The position numbers were made by a program, and so were the translations under genes. Below, in pieces: positions 6,123 through 6,945 of a stretch of 6,945 nt of DNA. This DNA comes from Deltaproteobacteria bacterium (lineage in GTDB: Bacteria; Desulfobacterota; Desulfovibrionia; Desulfovibrionales; Desulfovibrionaceae), in the NCBI GenBank assembly GCA_031253875.1, contig JAIRVN010000232.1, positions 1 through 6,945 of the forward strand, in the 5' to 3' direction. The first letter of the stretch is position 1. Each line of letters opens with the position of its first letter. Below the pieces are notes generated by a model. That model made no database searches and was not told the DNA's origin. It was given only the letters and a program-made list of their open reading frames with translations.

Positions 6123-6923
6123 ATGGCTGTAACTCCTGTGCCCGGCAGCGCCCTGGAGCGCATCAATTATCTGGTCAAGAAATATGAAGCATACAGCTAT
6201 CTGGAAATAGGCGTCATTGCCGGTCAGCGTTTCAGGGCTGTATGTACGCCCCTGAAAGCGGGCGTTGTGATGCCGACCGGGAACGCCCCGGCAGACCCGG
6301 AACCTGGAACATACTACTTCCCCATGTCCTCCGACGATTTTTTTTCGGCATTCCGGGAAGGCAAAGAAGGTGCGGCCAGGGAACTGCGGCAGGCTCTGGA
6401 TCCGCCCGTTTTTGATATGATACTCATTGACGGGATGCATACCTTTGCGCAATCTTTGCGCGATTTCGAAAACAGTCTGGCCTGCGCGCACCCGGATACG
6501 CTTTTCATCCTGCAAGGAAGTGTGCCGTGTGATCCTTACAGCGCCCTTCCTGACCAGCGTGAATCCCTGGCCTACAGAAAACAGGCCGGTTTGCCGGGAT
6601 TATCCTGGCACGGCGATGTCTTTAAGACGGTTCTGGCCATTCATGATTTGTATCCGCGCTATTCCTATTGCACCCTGGTTTCCGGAGGCTCGCAAACTCT
6701 ACTCTGGCAAGCCGGAGAGAGTGAAAGAACAACGCGTTTTTCTTCCCTGGAAGAGATTGATGCCTTGGATTATTTCGGCATGCTCCGCAATGCCGACCTT
6801 ATGATGCCGATAAAAAACGACCTGCTCCCTGATATTGTCGGCTTGACCCTGGCTCCGGGTTCTTACCGGGAGGACGGCGCCTGGAAAAAATTGATTTCAG
6901 GCAAGAAAGAGGTAACCCCATGA
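6123..6923 (+). CDS. Class I SAM-dependent methyltransferase-like protein of a glycan cluster
   Basis: The protein has 266 residues. It follows the plan of a family of about 250-residue methyltransferase-fold proteins often found among glycosyltransferase genes: RINYLVKKY (13-21), motif I YLEIGVIAGQ (26-35), MSSDDFF (68-74), FDMILIDGMHTFAQSLRDFE (97-116), then FILQGSVP (128-135) and WHGDVFK (162-168). In the family the segment after the IDG-H motif normally reads LHDCxP and the later one WNGDVWK. Here HDC is replaced by QGS, so a usual acidic residue is missing and catalytic competence is uncertain. The C-terminal 60 residues are unassigned. The ATG at 6123 is 16 bp after the glycosyltransferase stop; AAAAGGA lies at 6105-6111, rather far (11 nt). 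It probably forms one operon with both neighbours; its stop overlaps the next start (ATGA, 6920-6923). The substrate is unknown. Confidence 0.75.
   Translation: MAVTPVPGSALERINYLVKKYEAYSYLEIGVIAGQRFRAVCTPLKAGVVMPTGNAPADPEPGTYYFPMSSDDFFSAFREGKEGAARELRQALDPPVFDMILIDGMHTFAQSLRDFENSLACAHPDTLFILQGSVPCDPYSALPDQRESLAYRKQAGLPGLSWHGDVFKTVLAIHDLYPRYSYCTLVSGGSQTLLWQAGESERTTRFSSLEEIDALDYFGMLRNADLMMPIKNDLLPDIVGLTLAPGSYREDGAWKKLISGKKEVTP
6909..6912 (+). promoter_or_regulatory. Ribosome binding site of the next gene
   Basis: GAGG lies 7 nt before the ATG at 6920 and inside the 3' end of the methyltransferase-like gene. It supports the partial downstream CDS as real and translationally linked to its upstream neighbour. 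Confidence 0.6.
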
Positions 6924-6945
6924 CGCATTTGATTATTCTGCTTGT
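6920..6945 (+). CDS. Start of an unidentified downstream gene (3' end outside window)
   Basis: Only MTHLIILLV is visible before the right edge. An ATG overlapping the previous stop in ATGA, a well-placed GAGG and a hydrophobic opening strand all argue for a real gene in the same operon. A short charged start followed by a buried beta strand is common in glycosyltransferases and other Rossmann-like proteins, but eight or nine residues do not identify it. It shows that the polysaccharide-type cluster continues to the right. Confidence 0.6.

Noticed and set aside
6116..6187. A 23-codon ORF starting at ATG 6116 with better-spaced AAAAGG than the methyltransferase-like gene
   Set aside because: Its product resembles nothing and it runs out of frame over the conserved N-terminus of the real gene; the overlap is probably chance, although it could compete for initiation.

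Overview
The window looks like a chromosomal segment of a Desulfovibrio-type sulfate reducer (Desulfovibrionaceae). This rests on the protein sequences: a six-domain ribosomal protein S1 directly followed by an SppA-type peptidase, and a MoeA of the SGGSSIG / LPGQVTSA variety. The assignment comes from recognising families by eye, not from a search, and genus level is uncertain.

Layout: (1) 1-1819, plus strand: the 3' half of alanine dehydrogenase (ald), then moeA, 33 bp apart and probably co-transcribed. (2) 1827-4534, minus strand: rpsA (ribosomal protein S1) followed by sppA (signal peptide peptidase). A strong intrinsic terminator lies between them, and an extended -10 promoter lies upstream of rpsA. 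moeA and sppA converge with only a 7-bp gap. (3) 4608-4922: a scar region. It holds 18-bp tandem repeats and an 8-bp inverted repeat that resemble an insertion-sequence end, then the last 30 codons of a HigB toxin (4677-4769), then a short, apparently internally deleted HigA antitoxin ORF (4779-4922). The toxin-antitoxin call was made by translating this otherwise gene-less stretch. (4) 4919-6945, plus strand: a tightly packed gene set of surface-polysaccharide type. It comprises a GT61-family glycosyltransferase, a class I SAM-methyltransferase-like protein and the first codons of a third gene. The first overlaps the antitoxin remnant and the third overlaps the methyltransferase-like gene, each through an ATGA stop/start.

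Regions 1 and 2 are core metabolism and translation (alanine catabolism, molybdenum cofactor, ribosome, membrane proteolysis). Regions 3 and 4 are accessory: a decayed toxin-antitoxin locus beside a probable mobile-element scar forms the boundary between the rpsA promoter and a glycan-modification cluster that runs off the right edge. I see no RNA gene, CRISPR array or intact transposase. The most interesting element is the hybrid junction at 4620-4945, where a relic antitoxin ORF with a good ribosome-binding site may act as a translational leader for the glycosyltransferase.
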